A stretch of DNA of 64,000 bases, taken from Prorocentrum cordatum. Its lineage: Eukaryota; Sar; Dinophyceae; Prorocentrales; Prorocentraceae. Position 1 is the stretch's first letter, and each line of letters opens with the position of its first letter. A program made the position numbers and the translations under genes. Location: NCBI GenBank assembly GCA_963575745.1, contig CAUYUJ010019937.1, positions 555,562 through 619,561 on the forward strand, written 5' to 3'. The notes beneath the pieces were generated by a model that saw only the letters and a list, made by a program, of their open reading frames with translations, ran no database searches and was not told the DNA's origin. This document shows positions 10,206 to 22,198 of the stretch, in pieces.

Positions 10206-11530
10206 CACATTTCTGGGGGGGATTCGAAAGACGTATCGCAGTCAGTGCGCTATCCTGCGTCCCACTTCCAGTCGCCTGGTGACCTGGCGAGCGCAGGCGC
10301 CGCCTTTCATCAGAAGCCTTCCCCCCTCCCCCCCTGCCCCCTTGCGCGCACCGCCAAGGACCTCTCCCCTTTCGCCGCCTCGCCTGTGGCTCGAGACCGG
10401 GGCCGACCGCGCGCGCGCGCGCCCCGCGCTTGCAGGCGGCGAGTCCCCAGTCGTCAGGGAAGGGAAGGGCACCGATGCCGCGAACCGCTACAAAGGTATT
10501 TAGTTTTGGCCCCCCTCCCCCCCATGTTCTCGAGGCGGTGAGCAGGACTGGTCCTGAGACCTCCTCCTCCTCCTCCTCCTCCTCCATCTCCTCCTCCTCC
10601 TTGTTGAGCGGCGGGTGCCGCGGAACAACAACAAAATCAGTCACCCCCCACACGTGTCCTCTCAGTCGGTGTGCAGCTGCCCTTCAGCTTCGTACCGCTG
10701 GTGCACATCTGGTGCAGCCTCTCCGCGTCGCGTAGTGTTGCCAGTCCTGTCGCTTTGTGGCTCTTAGCGCTGGCACACTCCAGCCTATGCAGCATTGCAC
10801 CGTGCAGACTTCCCCCCTTTTTTTCACTACGTGACTCCTGCGGTGGTTAGCTGCAACCCCCCACATGTGTTCTCACAGACGGTGTGCAGCTGCCTTTCGG
10901 GTACGTACTTCTTGCGGCGGTTCGCTGCGCTCCCCTTCCACACGCCTTGTCGCACTCTGTGGGCTGCAGTAGCCCTCCCACACCCTCGCGACACTGTGTT
11001 TTGGATCCCCGGCCAGCGTCTGCAGTCGGTGGTGGTTCCGTTGGCCGCGCGCCGAGTGGGTCAGCCTTCGGCGTCGTCGGCCTTCGTTTCCACTAGGTGC
11101 AGCTGGCGTCCCAGGCTGGCACATAGTTGTCTGTCTGGGCAGTTGCTCGGAGCCTGGCGCCGCAAGGGCGACTCACCCCGCAGCTTGCACCTCTGTGCGC
11201 TAGGTGCGTCCCAGTGAATGCTGAGCATTTTGCTCAGCCCACGTGCATTGCACTCCTCGCGTGGAATTTGCCTGTTCCGCCGTTCCGGACACGCCTGTTG
11301 CCGCCAAACCATTGTCGCGCGGCCGCCGACCCCAAAACATATCCCCACCAGTCCATCCACGAACGATGCCCATGCGAGTTGCCTTGGCCAGGGAAACGGA
11401 AGAGCATGCAGTGGATCAAGAGCTGGGGGAACCGTCAAGTTGAAGTCTTAGCCTGCGCAGACCTAGGAGCGAACCGTATGCGCCTTCGCGGACCTGCTAA
11501 ATCAGGAAAGGCGGGGAAGAAGGACGATGG
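10206..11530. other. Mostly unassigned; one local duplication
   Basis: A 60-bp segment at about 10646-10705 (CACACGTGTCCTCTCAGTCGG onwards) is repeated at about 10857-10910. A short CTC run lies at 10560-10605. Overlapping open frames on both strands at 11060-11530 have no recognisable family and no agreement on strand, so no gene is called. Confidence 0.45.
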
Positions 11531-11700
11531 GGGATGAGGGAGAGGAGGAGGAGGAGGGGGAGGAGGAGGAGGAGGAGGAGGAGGAGGAGGAGGAGGAGGA
11601 GGAGGAAAAGTGGAGGAGGACGAGGAGGGCGAGGAGGAGGAAGAGGAGGAGGAGGTCGTGGGGGAGGGGAAGGAGGGAGGAGGGAGGGGAGAAATACATA
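11531..11700. repeat. (GGA)n microsatellite
   Basis: Polypurine GGA run with a few interruptions. Confidence 0.9.
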
Positions 11701-11743
11701 GGCGGATGAAGAGGAGGAGACAGAGAAGAAGGAGGACAGTGGC

Positions 11744-12385
11744 AAGGTTGGGGGTTTCTTGGGGCGTCTTGGGGGCCTCTTGGCGATCCCGGAGGCCTCC
11801 TGGAGCGGTGCCTCGGGGGGCGTCTTGCGGCCTTTTGGGGGTCTCGTGTGAGCCTCTTGGAGGCCCCTTGGGCGCCTCTTGGGGCCTCCTGGGCGCTTCT
11901 TGGGGCCCTCCTGAAGCGGCCTTGGGAGCCTTGGGAGCGCTCTTGTGGCCATATTGGAGGAGATCGATCAAAGAGGGGGGGAGCTTTAATCAGGCCCCCC
12001 CCTCGGCAGTCCCACAAATCGCCTCTTGGACCCCTCTTGGGGCCCCCTTGGGGCGCTCTTGAGCGCTCTTGGGGCCGTCTTGGGGCGCTCTTGGGCCTCT
12101 CTCGGGGCCCTCTTGGGCCATCTTGGAGCCATCTTGAGGCCTCGGAAAACCATCGACAGCAAAAAGATGAGAGAGGGAAACTCATTGATGTCCCGTAGGT
12201 TTTTGAAGGATCTGGGCCTCTTGACGGCCTGGCTCCGTGGCCACTTGGAGCGGTCCCGGGGCTTCTCGGAGTTATTGGGAGCCATATGAGCCATTTTGGG
12301 CTATCGTGGGCCGTCTTGGAAGTCATTTTGGGCTCTCTGAGGCCCTCTTGGAGCCGTCTTGTGCCATCTTAGGTGCGCTGACCGC
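11744..12385. repeat. Family J array 1: degenerate CTTGGGGCCGT-type 11-13 bp repeats
   Basis: Dozens of degenerate units such as CTTGGGGGCCTC and CTTGGGGCCGT. Arrays of the same kind occupy 13200-14330 and 15590-15990. The frames it keeps open on both strands are repeat artefacts. Confidence 0.75.
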
Positions 12386-12647
12386 TCGCGGGGCGCCACG
12401 TCCAGGTCCAGGGAAGGGGGCAAGGGGGAGGGGAGGGGTAGACCCCTCCTCGAAGGCGAAAAAGTGGGTTGGAAGAGGAGCCTCCCTGGACCACCTACGC
12501 CTGGAGGGCTGGTGCGATTAGGTACCCCCTATTGGTGGGACACCAGTCCTTCAACAAGGCCGCCGAACTAAAAATGACTGACCCCCTATTCGGAGGATGT
12601 TCTAATGTCCTTTCAGGGCTACCGCTACCCAATGCATCGTTTTCGTA

Positions 12648-12770
12648 TGCGTGGGCTTCCTGGCAGGCCCTCGTCACCTTCGCTGGGTTCCCTTCGAAGT
12701 CCTGGTCAGAACGCACTCCGGGAGAATTCCTGGGAGTAGCGGTATCGGTACTTCTTTGTGTCCGCATTTC
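12648..12770 (+). repeat. Family C repeat, copy 3
   Basis: GGCCCTCGTCACCTTCGCTGG, TCCTGGTCAGAACGCACTCC, GGGAGTAGCGGTATCGGTAC. Confidence 0.75.
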
Positions 12771-13199
12771 GAACGTCCTGCTTCCGTTCCCGCAGCATTC
12801 GCTCGGGTGTGGTCAGAGCTTGGACGGGGACTAGGTATTCCTGTTTCCTTTCTACCGGTTCTCCTTGGCGCTCTTCGCACAGCTAGGCGCATCTGAGAAC
12901 CTAAAGGGGCTCTGTTTGTTATCCAAGACCCTTCTGACAACAAAGTTTCCATTGTATAGGTGGCGACTGGTAAGGGGAAAGGGGAGGGAGGAAGAGGAGG
13001 GCACGGTGAAACCAAGCAGCTCTCAAATTGTGCATGTTTTGTTATTCCAGTTGCCTGCGGCAAAGCCCGCCACCGTGCCAGCCCAGCAGCGCAGCGTGAG
13101 ATAGCTCGAGTCAACGACGCACTGCAATTGAGCACGCGATCTCAACTCGAGTGGGTCCTAAACTCGCGCTCGTTCCCTCGACTCCTGGCGTGCATCTGA
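12771..13199. other. No feature recognised
   Basis: Mixed sequence with a short purine-rich patch at about 12975-13010. No supported gene. Confidence 0.4.
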
Positions 13200-14330
13200 C
13201 AGGCCTCTCGGGGGCCTCGCGGAAGGCCTTTTTAGGAGCCCGTTGGGGCGCTTTGGAGGCTTCTGGGCGGTCTTAGGGCTCTACTGGCCCTTCTTACGGC
13301 TCTGGACGCCATCTTGAGGCTCCCTTTGGGCCGTCTTCGGGCCGTCGTGGAGGTACGTATCTTGTGTTGGGGATTTCTCGGGCATTCTGGAACCTGTTTT
13401 GTGTAAGGTCTGGGCGATAGCGGCCATGATCGGCTCTCTCCCTCCTTCCCTCCCTGCCCCCCATGTGCCCACATGTGCAAACAGATCTCCTACGGATTCT
13501 TCGATGATTTCCTATCATTTCCGGCGGCCCCCCGCCGTGACGAAATCCCCACCTCCCCGTTCCCCCGATCACGCCCGTTATCGCGAAGAATATAGAAAAC
13601 AAGTTTCTGGACGGCGTCTTGGGCCGCCTCTTCGGCCGTGTTAGAGGCCTCGTGAGCCGTTTGGGGGAGGGTCGGAAGCTTGGAACAGGCGGGGACGCCA
13701 AAAACATTGAAAACCACAAGGGGGATCGGTGGTTTGGGCTTTGCAGGCCTCGCGGAGGAACTCATGGAGCCATCTTGGGCTGCATGGCGGGCCGCTTGGG
13801 CAATCTTAGAGTGTCTTGGCCTGTCTGGCGCCTCTGGAGGCCGACTTGGGGGCCTCTCTCGGCCGTATTTGGATCCTCTTGGGGCGCGTTCGGGTCGCCC
13901 TCTGGGGTTGTATCGGGGGCCTCGTGGGCCGTCTTAGGGTCCTCTTTGGGCTGTCTTGGGACCGCCCTCTTGAATCGCTTTCGGGCTGTCTTGGAGGTCT
14001 CTTCGGGCTCTCTTGGGGCAGTCTTGGGAGCATCGTGGGCGGTATCGGAGCCCTCTAGGCCCGTCTTGGAGACCTTTGGGGTCTTCTTGAGCTGTTCCGG
14101 GCCAGAGATGGCGGGAGAGGGCAAAGCACTGAAACACAGTTGGGGGATTCATTACATGCTGGTCTCTTCGGGCCCGCCCGGAGGGCCTCTTGGAGCCTTC
14201 TTGGGCTGCATCAGGGACATCTTGGGACGTCCTGGGGCAATACTGGGCTGTCTTGGAGGCACATCGGGACACCTTGGATTCATAAGGAGGCCATGTTGGG
14301 TCCTCCTGGAGGCCAAGCAGAGCGCCGCCA
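13200..14330. repeat. Family J array 2
   Basis: Long run of degenerate GGGCCGTCTTGGG-type units. It is interrupted at about 13340-13620 and 13680-13740 by sequence without the unit. Confidence 0.75.
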
Positions 14331-14419
14331 CGCGCGCTAAACAGCACACCCTGTGGGGAGTAGGGTTTCGAAGGGTGGTAGCGGCAAGGGTATAGGGCCG
14401 GCCCTAGAAAACACAAGAT

Positions 14420-14600
14420 ACTCGGGGTTTCTTAGTAAGTGTGGGGGGGAGGTCCCCCCGACGGGGGTCAACCTCGCCTCGTCGTAGCGCCGCGACGGGG
14501 GTCGGAGCGCCTTCGGCGCGCGGTGGCTTCCCGCGACGGGGGTAGATGGGGGGCTGTCGGCGGGGGTGACGCCCCCCCGACGCTCATTAAGAAACTCGGA
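14420..14600. mobile_element. Family F foldback element, copy 1
   Basis: Ends CTCGGGGTTTCTTAGTAAGT and its inverse CTCATTAAGAAACTCGGAG. The interior has GACGGGGGTCAACCTCGCCT and GGCGGGGGTGACGCCCCCCC. The 50158-50320 copy is in the opposite orientation. Confidence 0.75.
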
Positions 14601-14697
14601 GGACCTTACCAGACAGCAGAGAATCATTCTACCACGCCCCAGTGTGCAAAAGGCACGGTGGCCGTTCATGCGTGGCTCTAGAACATCTCGATTGACT

Positions 14698-14961
14698 TTA
14701 CATTCGAGCCTCGGCGGCTACGGAGCGCGCAACAAACAAATGCTTGCATCCACACCAGTGTGCAGCGACGATCTGTTCGCAATCGTGCGCTGTCGAGTGC
14801 CACGTGTCTGCCGCCAACGTGGCGCCCGACAGCGTGAGCTCCCGGGCAGAGACGAACTTCTGGGCTTTGGAAGCCAGGACATTCTGAATCATCAATTTGG
14901 CAATTCTGGTCTGGAGAAATCGGATAATGGCAACCGACTGTAGCTGTCCCAAGTTGGCCAA
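14698..14961 (-). CDS. Possible exon, unidentified 87-residue frame
   Basis: An 87-codon ATG-initiated frame on the minus strand with balanced amino-acid use: an Ile/Leu/Ala-rich first third (AIIRFLQTRIAKLMIQ), then a segment with several Cys and His near the C-terminus (CEQIVAAHWCGCKH). It is not low complexity, unlike almost every other frame in this part of the window. I recognise no family. The neighbouring plus-strand frame at 15021-15196 also looks coding, so the two may belong to different genes or one may be spurious. No splice sites were confirmed. Confidence 0.25.
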   Translation of the reverse strand: MANLGQLQSVAIIRFLQTRIAKLMIQNVLASKAQKFVSARELTLSGATLAADTWHSTAHDCEQIVAAHWCGCKHLFVARSVAAEARM

Positions 14962-15020
14962 TGTCCTTGTTTACCTAAAAGTCCCTGGGCGTGGGGCCCT
15001 GACGAGCTACTCCCGACAAC

Positions 15021-15196
15021 GTGAACCCGGCAAAGGCGCACGATGCAAACATCCGCTTTCGTGATGACGTCCGCCTCGGCAGACCAGCAGCAGTCGTTGA
15101 AGTCCCGATGCCCGAAGCTTTGGCATTGGAGCTGGGCCTCGAAACATTCGCGAGTTGTTCCGAGCCCTGGTCGTATCGCTGTCAGTACGTATGAAC
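15021..15196 (+). CDS. Possible exon, unidentified
   Basis: Plus-strand frame of about 57 codons with acidic, Ala- and Leu-rich sequence (for example VEVPMPEALALELGLETF) ending in a TGA at about 15194. Codons prefer G or C at the third position, as in the cyclophilin gene. It has no ATG at its start, so it would be an internal or terminal exon. It ends about 20 bp before a family E terminus. No family was recognised. Confidence 0.25.
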
Positions 15197-15213
15197 ATCA
15201 GATTTAGATTTAA

Positions 15214-15245
15214 GTTGGGCATGCCCCCCTACAGGAAGAATCTTC
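15214..15245 (+). mobile_element. Family E left terminus, copy 2
   Basis: TTGGGCATGCCCCCCTACAG followed by GAAGAATCTTCAAAAATAG, as in the other E left ends. I could not place a right end. Confidence 0.55.
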
Positions 15246-15589
15246 AAAAATAGTCAAACAATAGTCTGGGGTCGATGTTTTCACTATGTTTGACGATTGT
15301 TGAATAGTTGTTTAACTATTAATCAGGCTGACGCCATTCCACCGACCCCCAGACGAAGTAGGGGATTGAATGTCTTTCATGACGACATGTGTTTCAGCCA
15401 TTTGAGCCTGAGCGTGTGCGGTTGATTGTGCAGGGTCTGGTCAGGAGGAGGAGGGTTGGGCGCAGGGTGAGGAGTGAGAAATGAGGAGGCCAGGAATAAG
15501 GACTGGGGATAAAAAGAGGAGGAGGAGGAGCCACGCATGAGATTTTCACCAGGAAGGGGAATCCGTCCACTTGTGAAGCCTTTAGGGCC

Positions 15590-15990
15590 CTCTTGATGAT
15601 CCTAAATGTCAATTCGAGATGCCTCGCTAGGGCCCCCCCTGATCCTCTTGGGCCGTCTTGGACGTTTATTGGGCCGTGTCAGGGGCCGTCTTGAGGACCT
15701 CTTGGGAGCTTTCTGGGCCACTTTGGAGCGATATTGCTGGCCTCTTGAGCCGTCTCGGACACAGCTGATGATCAAACAAGCGGACTTGCTAAACACATGC
15801 AAGTTGTCCTAAGAGATTGAAACACCGTTTGCTTCTTGAGACCCTCTTTCGGAGTCCTTTGGTAGCTCTCTTGGGGCGTCTTCGGCGCATCTTAGGCCGT
15901 CGCGAGGCCATCTTGTATGTTTGGGGGGATTGCTCGGCGTGTTGGAGTCCAGCTTGAGCCAGCTTAAATGGCTTCTTGTGCATCTCGGGG
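15590..15990. repeat. Family J array 3
   Basis: Degenerate GGGCCGTCTTGG units as at 11744 and 13200, with one interruption near 15780-15830. Confidence 0.65.
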
Positions 15991-17304
15991 GCCACGCATT
16001 GTAGATTTGGACGCTTCAGAAGCGGGTGCGTTGACGAGCTCTGGCGCCAACCCCCTCCCCCCTGCCCTCCCCTCTCAGACGGTGTTTAAAGCCCGAGGGG
16101 AGGGGGAAGGCTGAAGGAGGACAGCTAATCATCTCGCACGCCTTTGCACCCCTGGCAAGCGGGGATCGGCAGATAACCTCTTGACCCTTACATCAGGGCT
16201 GCCAATATCTGGATATGGCTTGGGATTTACGCGGCGCACTTTTTCACAAGTCGCGCCTCCATGATGAACACGCACAGAGTTTACTGACTCGCAGGAGTGT
16301 GCCGACTCGCATGCATCCCTCATCGGTCTTAGTGGTGTTTCTTTGCGAGCGTGCATATTCTATCAGTGTCCCCATGCACAAGCCAGCCCTCGCGGTGCAC
16401 AGTTGCTTCATGCCTCCACGAAGCGTGCTGACTCACATGCAGGCCTCATCGGTCTGAACGGTGATGCCGTACGAATGTGCGTTCTTGTTGCAGGTCCCTA
16501 AGCCAGCCCTCGCGGCCCCCCCTTTGATCACGTATAAATGGCGCCCCGCAGTGATGAGACCTTGATCCGTTCGGCAGACTCTAGCGCGCATGCGCAATGT
16601 AGATAAAACAACGCAGAGTTGTTATACGTGCTGAGTGTGCCGTTTCTTCCGAATTGACATGCATAGCGACCGTGATTGATGCGATGACCTTCCGGTGCTC
16701 GTCGTCAAAGTCTGGCGTGCGTGTCGGTGCGTGTGTGTTCATGGATCGTTACGAATTGTGCTGAGGGCGACTCTTCGTCACTATCAAACACCCCCGTTGC
16801 ATCAGACTGCAGTGAGGGTGCCATGTGGCGCGCAGAAAAGGAGCTGGCCCACTCCACGGTGAGAGCGTTGAATATTGATAACCGCTTGACCACTGCATCA
16901 GAGTTGCCAGTCTCTGGATATGTTTTGGTATTTACTCGGTACTCATTTCCGCAAGTCGCGCCTCAATGATGATACACGCACAATGTCAGTTCTACTTCTG
17001 ATCTCCACTGAGCGTGCTGACTCGCATGCATCCCTCATCGGTCTGAGCGGCGTTGCTTCACGAATGCGCATGCTTTTCTCGGTTCCCCGACCCAGACCTC
17101 GTGGTCCGATTGGATCATCTATCAACGGATCCATGGCGGATATATCCGCGGAGTTGTCAAATATCATAGTGAGGAGGCCGAACGGTCATTCGTTGTCTTT
17201 GGGTGCGTGGTTGAAGTGAGGATCCGTGGTGAGGATTCTACTTGTTGCGTTGTTGGTGTTGATGATGTTGTTGTTGCTGTTGTTGTTGCTGTTGTTGTTC
17301 GTTG

Positions 17305-17560
17305 TCGTCGTCCCACCCGCGACCCACCCGCGACCCACCCACGACCCACCCCGCGACCCACCCCGCGACCCACCCGCGACCCATCCGCGACCCACCCGCG
17401 ACCCACCGGCGACCCACTTGCGACCCGCCCGCGACCCACCCCGCGACCCACCCGCGACCCACCGGCGACCCACTTGCGACCCACCCGCGACCCGCCCGCG
17501 ACCCACCCGCGACCCACCGTTCGACCATTTGCGACCCACTAGCGACCCACTCGCGTCCTG
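17305..17560. repeat. CGCGACCCAC minisatellite
   Basis: About 25 copies of a 10-bp unit CGCGACCCAC with variants, between G copies 2 and 3. It keeps frames open on both strands. Confidence 0.9.
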
Positions 17561-18335
17561 TCCACATTGGTTTAACAAAAAATCGGCGCCTGCGGTGGGC
17601 TCGTTGTGTAATTTGCGAAACGTAGGCTCCTGCGGCGGGCTTCTCCAGAGACTTGCAAACTCCTGGCGTCCCCACCGCCCCCTCACTCTTATCCGCATCA
17701 GCGGGGTGCTACGGTACCCAGTGTGGCATTTCCTCAGAATTGTCGTTGGATATCGCGAGCACGATTCACTTGATTAATTTGCGCGTGCCCCCAATGTCTG
17801 GAATACGTTTTTGTGCGTGCGTGTTTGTTGGATCGTCCTCATTCTGAGGGCGCCTCTGCGTCAATGTCAAAAACCCCTGGCAGTGAGAGCGCGCCACGCA
17901 GTTGGTCCAATCAACGGTGAAAGCGTTGAATCTTGATAACCTCTCGACCACTGCATCAGAGCTGCCAGTATCTGGAGATGGTTTGGGAGTTGCGCGGCGC
18001 TCATTTTTGCAAGTCGCGCCGCCATGATGATACACGCACACATGCATCCCTTATCGGTCTGAGCGGCATTGCGTTAAGAATGTTCGTCTCTCATCCGAGT
18101 CCCTATAAGATGTGTTCCCGGGTTCCCCAACCCTGCCCACGCGGCTCTCCCTTCGATCATGTACAAGCGGCGCCATGCAGTCATATTTGGATCCATTCGG
18201 CAGGTTCCAAATGCTGATGTAACCGCTGAGTTGTCACATATTCTGCGTGCGGCGTTTCTTCTGAGTTTGTCATTGTACATACCGGGCTTGGTTCTGAACG
18301 TGTCGTTCAAGTCCGGCATACTTGTCTGTTCGTGC

Positions 18336-18354
18336 ATGCGTGTGTGTGTGTGTG

Positions 18355-18411
<57 letters not shown>

Positions 18412-18415
18412 TTAG
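18336..18415. repeat. (GT)n microsatellite
   Basis: Interrupted GT run just upstream of G copy 4. Confidence 0.9.
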
Positions 18416-19074
18416 CTCGGGCCCGGCCCGCGCGCTCCCGCTTGACTTGACCTGCGTCGCGCCGCGGCGCGCGTGGCCGCGACGCAAACAACATTCTGTC
18501 TTTGGATCGTCCTCTTTTTGAGCGCGTTTCTCTCTGCGTCACTATCAAACACCCCCGTTGCATCAGATCGCAGTGAGGGTGCCGCGTGGCGCGCAGAAGG
18601 GAAGCTGGTCCGCTCCACGGTGAGAGCGTTGAATCGTGATAACTTCTTGACCACTACGTCAGAGCTGCCAGTATCTGGAGATGGTTTGGGAGTTACGCGG
18701 CGCCCAGTTTCACAAGTTGCGTCTCCATGATAATACACGCACAATCTCAGTTCCGCTTGTCACATCCACGGAGCGTGCTGACTCACACGCATCCTTTATT
18801 GTTCTGAGCGGCGTTGCCTTACGAATGTGCGTATTTCATCTGGGTCCCCATGCACATGTTTGTCCCAGGATTCCCCCACCCAGCCCTCGCGGCCTCTTTT
18901 CCCGGAAATGGCGGGGGGCCCGTTTTTTGTTTTATGTTGTAAATTGTCCCCCGTGTTTCTATTGAAGGAGGCCGGTGGATTCGTCTTTCGATAGATAACG
19001 AGGTCGAATGTGGCCGGCGGATCAAATTTTGAGAACATCCCATGCGAAACGTTTGTTTTATACAATTTGTTGGG

Positions 19075-20300
19075 GATGTCTCAGGCGAAATGTATGTTTT
19101 GCAGAGTTTGGGGAAGCTCGAGCGAAACGCTTGTTTCTTCGTGTCCTGGTCGCCCAGTCGGATATTTGAAGTAAGGAGTTGTTGAGGATGTCTCGAGCGA
19201 AGCATGAGTTTTCGCGTGTCCAGGTCGGCCAGGCGGATGTCAAACATGTGGCTTTGTCTAGAATGTCTTGAGAGAACCGCTTGGTTTTCAGTTTTTAGGC
19301 CGCCCAGGCGGATGCCTAGCATGAGGATTTGTCTAGAATGTCTTCAGCGAGCCGCTTGTCTTCACGTGTCCTGGTTGCCCAGGCGGATATCTGACATAAG
19401 GATTTGTTGAGGATGTCTCGAAGGAAACGCTGGCTTTCACGTGTCCAGATCGCCCAGGCGGATGTCTAACGTTGCGGATGTCTCAAGCGAAACGCTTGCT
19501 TTCACGTGTCCAGGTCGCCCAGGCGGATGTCTGACGCGACGATTGGTTCAGGATAGCTCGAGCGAACCACTCGTTTTCGCGTGTCCAGGTCGGCCAGGTG
19601 GATGTCAAAGACGAGGATATGTTTAGGATGTCTCGAGCGAGCCGCTTGTTTTCACGTGCCCTGGTCGCCCAGGCGGATGTCGAGGATGTCTCGAGGGAAA
19701 CGCTTGCTTTCACGTGTCCAGGTCGCCCAAGCGGATTCCTAAGATGATGTGTTGAGAATGTCTGAGGCGAAGCGCTTGCTTTCACGTGTCCAGGCCGCCA
19801 AGGCGGACGTCAGACATGTAGATATGTTTAGGATGTCTCGAGCGAAACGCTCGTTTTCGCATGTCTAGGTCGGCCAGGCGGATGTCAAAAATGAGGATAT
19901 GTTTAGGATGTCTCCGGCGAGGCGCTTGTTTTCACGTGCCCAAGTCGCCCAGGCGGATGTTTTACATGAGGATCTGTTGAGGATGTCTCAAGGGAATCGC
20001 TTGCTTTCACGTGTCCAGGTCGCCCAGGCGAATGCCTAAGATGATGTGTTGAGAATGTCTGAGGCGAAGCGCTTGCTTTCACGTGTCCAGGCCGCCCAGG
20101 CGGACGTCAGACATGAAGATGTGTTGAGGATGTCTCGAGCGAAACCCTCGTTTTCGCGTGTCCAGGTCGGCCAGGCGGATGTCAAACATGAGGATGTGTT
20201 GAGAATGTCTTTAGCGAACCGCTTGGTTCCACGTTTCAAGGTCGCTCAGGCGGTTGTCTAACATGAGGATTTGTTAAGGATGCCTCTAGTGAAACGCTTG
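19075..20300. repeat. Family H tandem array, about 16 units of roughly 73 bp
   Basis: Unit landmarks are AGGATGTCTCGAGCGAA, CGCTTG, TTTCACGTGTCCAGGTCGCC and CAGGCGGATGTC. The spacing of the CAGGCGGATGTC block averages about 73 bp. A single half unit (GAGGATGTCTCGAGCGAGAC) is found alone at about 43426. Confidence 0.85.
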
Positions 20301-20887
20301 TCGCAATAGAGTGCATCGCATCCCAACGTCGCATGGCACAGCGCAGCTTGGTCGTCCTTCTGCCCGTTCCGTGGCGCGTCCCCCTGCCCGTCCGTGGCGC
20401 GTCGCCTGGCGCGTTGGCCGCCTTCGAGGCATCTTGGGCCATCTTGGTCGCCTTGGTTGCCTGCCCGGGTCGTCTTGAAAGCTAGGGACGCGGACACACA
20501 GTTCTTGTTCCGAGGGATCGTGGCCTCGGGAGCGCGAGTCCACCCTTTTTCGCGAGGGATCGTGGCCCCCTGCAAGTTGTCGGTCCTCACAGTTGTGGAC
20601 AGAGCTCCTTCCTCATAGCATTCCCATAGCACTCTTCCTCCTCCTCCTCCTTCTCCTCATCCTCCTCATCCTCGAGCTTCTGCTCCTGCTCCTGGTGTTC
20701 CTCTTTCTCCTCCTCCTTCTCCTCCTCATCCCGCCGCCCTGCTTCGTGCCCCCCCCTTCCCTCTTCCAATGTTGGGGTCAGGGTTCTGCGCTCCCATGAC
20801 TTCTGTGACCTCCTCGGGGTTGCCCTGGGGCTTGCGGACCATTTATGAACATGTATATATATACAAATACGCATAAGTTTTAAGCTT
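20301..20887. other. Non-coding, with TCC run
   Basis: A (TCC)n-type run at 20632-20735 and an AT-rich patch (TATATATATAC) at about 20853. No supported gene. Confidence 0.5.
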
Positions 20888-20926
20888 TCGCCCAAAATCC
20901 GCCTGTAGGGAGACACGCCTGACCTA
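20888..20926. mobile_element. Family E right terminus
   Basis: CCGCCTGTAGGGAGACACGCC in the orientation of an E right end. The left end was not found. Confidence 0.55.
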
Positions 20927-20939
20927 TACTAAGATCTAG

Positions 20940-21290
20940 CGCGAACCGCATCGCACAAGCGGCAATGCAAAGAACGGGAGGGGAGAGGAGGAGCGGCGGA
21001 GGGGAAGAGCGTGGGAGGGGGAAGGTCTAGGGGGGACGAGGGAAGAGGCCCGATTGGGGAGAAAAAGGAGGAGGAGGAGGGGGAGGGGGAGGGGGAGAGA
21101 GATGACAGATGAGAGAAACGAGGAAGGAGGAGGCGGGCGAGGGAGGTTGGCAGGAGGGAGCGAGGAGGGAAGGGGGATCGAGAAGGAGTGGCGGTGGAGG
21201 GCGTGAGGCGGCGTGAGGAGGGAAGGAGGGCGGAGTTGGTCAAGGGGGGGGGGATGATGGGGAAGAGAACGGAGACGGGGGAGAGGGCGC
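20940..21290. repeat. Purine-rich GGGAGG-type sequence
   Basis: Irregular G- and A-rich DNA without a fixed unit. Confidence 0.6.
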
Positions 21291-21456
21291 GAGGTGTGCG
21301 TTTGTGTGTGTGCGTGTGTGTTTGTAGGTGTCTGGCGTCCTGACCTAGCCAGCGCGCGCGCCTGTGGTCACTTTCGAACGGCTTGATGCTTGGCTCGGCC
21401 TGCGACGCTCAAAGTGTGTGTTTGTAGGTGTGCGTGCGTGTCTGTGCGTGTGTGTG

Positions 21457-21516
<60 letters not shown>

Positions 21517-21805
21517 TGTGTGTGTGTGTGCGCGTGTGTAGGTGGTTGTGCTCTTGCGTGTGCTTTTAGCTGTGTGTGTGTTGTGTGTACATTTGCGTTC
21601 GTGTGGGCTTGTGTGTTCGTTTGTGTGTATGCGTGCGTGTGTGTGAACGCGCGTGTGTGTGTCTTTGTGTGTCTGTGTGTGTCTGTGTCTGTGTCTGTGT
21701 CTGTGTGTGCGCGCGTGCGTGTGTGTGTGTGTGTGTGTGTGCGTGTGTGTGTGTGTGTGTGTGTGAGTGTGTGCTTATCTGTGTCAGTCCTTGTGTGTGA
21801 ATGCG
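21290..21805. repeat. (TG)n / (TGCG)n microsatellite
   Basis: Long interrupted GT and GTGC runs. The Cys/Val-rich frame across it is an artefact. Confidence 0.9.
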
Positions 21806-22198
21806 TATTCAGGGAGGGGGGAAGACGGCGGGAGGAGGAGGAGGAGGAGGTGGAGGTCTATGGTGTGCAATGGAGGAGAGATGGGAGAAGGGCGAGGAGA
21901 GATGGGAGAAGAGCTTCGCCACCCCCTCCCCCCCGAGGCGGCAGCGACAAAGCCCCCGGGGCCCCGGCTGCCGCCATGTGGCGTGTGTCCGCCGGGGTGG
22001 GGCGCGCGCTGGGGAGCCGCTCTCGGGGGGGGGGGCCAGCCCTCCGCCCTCCTGCTCCCCTGCTGCTGCTCCTGCCTTCTCCTGCTGCTGCCCCCCTCCC
22101 TCCCTGCAACCCCCTGCCATCCGCTCCCACCGCTTCCTGTGATCGTTCGAACGGACGGTCGGTCTTCGCTTCCTTTCCGGTCTCCTCCGCGAGGTGAG
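21806..22198. other. Non-coding GC-rich stretch
   Basis: No supported gene; frames on both strands are Pro- or Arg-rich. Confidence 0.4.

Larger units (their letters stand above)
16130..18905. repeat. Family G: about 450 bp repeat in four copies
   Basis: Copies at about 16130-16560 (partial), 16680-17165, 17750-18245 and 18470-18905. Shared blocks include AAACACCCCCGTTGCATCAGA, GTGAGAGCGTTGAAT, GAGCGTGCTGACTC and CATCGGTCTGAGCGGCGTTG. Open frames are similar between copies but carry no recognisable domain, so I treat this as a repeat, not a gene family. Confidence 0.75.
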
